Shown here piece by piece: positions 62,929 through 64,000 of a stretch of DNA of 64,000 nt. The notes below the pieces were generated by a model, which saw only the letters and a program-made list of their open reading frames with translations, had not been told where the DNA came from and ran no database searches. The stretch's first letter is position 1. The number at the start of each line of letters is the position of its first letter. The position numbers were made by a program, and so were the translations under genes. Origin of the DNA: Pseudomonas putida (lineage in GTDB: Bacteria; Pseudomonadota; Gammaproteobacteria; Pseudomonadales; Pseudomonadaceae); assembly GCF_022627325.1 (NCBI RefSeq), contig NZ_JAETZZ010000005.1, positions 124,001-188,000 on the forward strand. The letters are read 5' to 3'.

Positions 62929-64000
62929 TCAAATACGCCGCGCCGCGTAACGCTTGAGCATGCTCGGTACGTCGAGGATCAGCGCAATGCGACCGTCACC
63001 GGTGATGGTGGCGCCGGACATGCCCGGGGTGCCCTGCAGCATCTTGCCCAGCGGCTTGATCACCACCTCTTCCTGACCCACCAGTTGGTCGACCACGAAG
63101 CCGATGCGCTGGGTGCCCACAGAGAGAATCACCACATGGCCCTCGCGCTGCTCCTCGTGCACCTGGCCCTGGACCAGCCAGCGCTTGAGGTAGAACAGCG
63201 GCAGCGCCTTGTCGCGCACGATCACCACCTCCTGGCCGTCGACCACGTTGGTGCGCGACAGGTCCAGGTGGAAGATTTCGTTGACGTTGACCAGCGGGAA
63301 GGCGAACGCCTGGTTGCCCAGCATCACCATCAGGGTCGGCATGATCGCCAGGGTCAGCGGCACCTTGATGACGATCTTCGAACCCTGGCCTTTGGCCGAG
63401 AAGATGTTGATCGAGCCGTTGAGCTGGGAAATCTTGGTCTTGACCACGTCCATACCGACACCACGGCCGGACACATCGGAGATTTCCGTCTTGGTCGAGA
63501 AGCCTGGGGCGAAGATCAGGTTGTAGCAGTCCGACTCGCTCAGACGGTCGGCGGCGTCCTTGTCCATCAGGCCCTTTTCCACCGCCTTGGCGCGCAGAAT
63601 GTTAGGGTCCATGCCTTTGCCGTCATCGGAGATCGACAGCAGGATGTGGTCACCCTCCTGCTCGGCCGACAATACCACGTGGCCGGTACGCGCCTTGCCC
63701 GAGGCTTCACGCTCGTCAGGCATCTCCACACCGTGGTCCACCGCGTTGCGCACCAAGTGCACCAGGGGGTCGGCCAATGCCTCGACAAGGTTCTTGTCCA
63801 GGTCGGTCTCTTCACCGACCAGTTCCAGGTTGATCTCTTTCTTCAACTGGCGGGCCAGGTCGCGGACCAGGCGCGGGAAGCGGCCGAAGACTTTCTTGAT
63901 CGGCTGCATACGCGTTTTCATCACCGCGGTCTGCAGGTCGGCAGTGACCACGTCCAGGTTCGACACGGCCTTGGACATGGCCTCGTCACCGCTGTTCAGG
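62929..64000 (-). CDS. cheA: Chemotaxis histidine kinase CheA (N-terminal part outside window)
   Basis: The visible 357 residues are the C-terminal half. The ATPase domain has N box [11 protein letters not shown]1 [11 protein letters not shown] and G2 [15 protein letters not shown]. The CheW-like regulatory domain is after residue 210 of the visible part ([20 protein letters not shown]). The dimerisation helices ([20 protein letters not shown]) start at the edge. The frame is open to base 64000, so the Hpt and P2 domains lie beyond. Stop to cheB start: 46 bases. Confidence 0.95.
   Translation of the reverse strand, partial: LNSGDEAMSKAVSNLDVVTADLQTAVMKTRMQPIKKVFGRFPRLVRDLARQLKKEINLELVGEETDLDKNLVEALADPLVHLVRNAVDHGVEMPDEREASGKARTGHVVLSAEQEGDHILLSISDDGKGMDPNILRAKAVEKGLMDKDAADRLSESDCYNLIFAPGFSTKTEISDVSGRGVGMDVVKTKISQLNGSINIFSAKGQGSKIVIKVPLTLAIMPTLMVMLGNQAFAFPLVNVNEIFHLDLSRTNVVDGQEVVIVRDKALPLFYLKRWLVQGQVHEEQREGHVVILSVGTQRIGFVVDQLVGQEEVVIKPLGKMLQGTPGMSGATITGDGRIALILDVPSMLKRYAARRI

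Overview
The window is high-GC DNA from a Pseudomonas of the P. putida group. The gene order (xdhBC-guaD, a GclR-type regulator, hiuH/puuE, gcl-hyi-glxR-ttuD-pyk, ccm, chemotaxis/motCD) is the one I recall from P. putida genomes. Many REP-type palindromes (core GCCGGCTTGCCGGCGA) lie between operons, as is usual for that group. I saw no rRNA, tRNA, CRISPR array, insertion sequence or prophage.

Bases 1-26270 form a near-continuous purine catabolism district. Guanine deaminase and xanthine dehydrogenase (XdhB cut by the window edge, XdhC) make urate. The membrane urate hydroxylase PuuD, HiuH, UraD and PuuE carry urate to allantoate. AllA (ureidoglycolate lyase) releases glyoxylate and urea. Two NCS2 permeases, two tandem Tsx-like outer-membrane channels and a urea transporter supply transport. 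No allantoicase gene is present. Glyoxylate then enters the gcl-hyi-glxR-ttuD-pyk operon and ends as pyruvate. A GntR/FCD repressor (GclR type) is encoded among these genes. A perfect palindrome TTGTAYACAA occurs in pairs in three divergent control regions (gclR/NCS2, hiuH/puuE, glcG/gcl), again upstream of an NCS1 transporter at 35.6 kb, and once at the start of a fliK-like gene at 49.5 kb.

Bases 26316-42423 hold mixed genes. They include a voltage-gated K+ channel with a C-terminal zinc ribbon, a 1495-residue LRR/NEL E3-ubiquitin-ligase effector-like protein, periplasmic sulfate-binding protein, an rRNA-type methyltransferase, a DMT exporter with an Lrp regulator, an NCS1 transporter paired with an Asp/Glu/hydantoin-racemase-fold enzyme that lacks the first catalytic cysteine, and several small enzymes (FKBP, GFA, PhzF, hydroxyacid dehydrogenase).

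Bases 42435-49345 are the complete cytochrome c maturation operon ccmABCDEFGHI on the minus strand, mostly with ATGA-type overlaps. Divergent from it are a FliK-like gene and a FlhB C-terminal-domain (FhlB-like) gene. These are followed by two tandem paralogous TcdA/TcdB-type glycosyltransferase toxins (907 and 931 residues) that share an N-terminal region with each other and, more weakly, with the NEL protein. The window ends in the minus-strand chemotaxis/motility operon cheA-cheB-motC-motD-parC-parP-cheW-DUF2802, with cheA truncated by the edge.

The most interesting points are the operator network tying purine, glyoxylate and distant transporter genes together, the allantoicase gap, the Gly-for-Cys substitution in the racemase-like enzyme, and the paired toxin genes sitting between flagellar-export-like genes and the chemotaxis operon.
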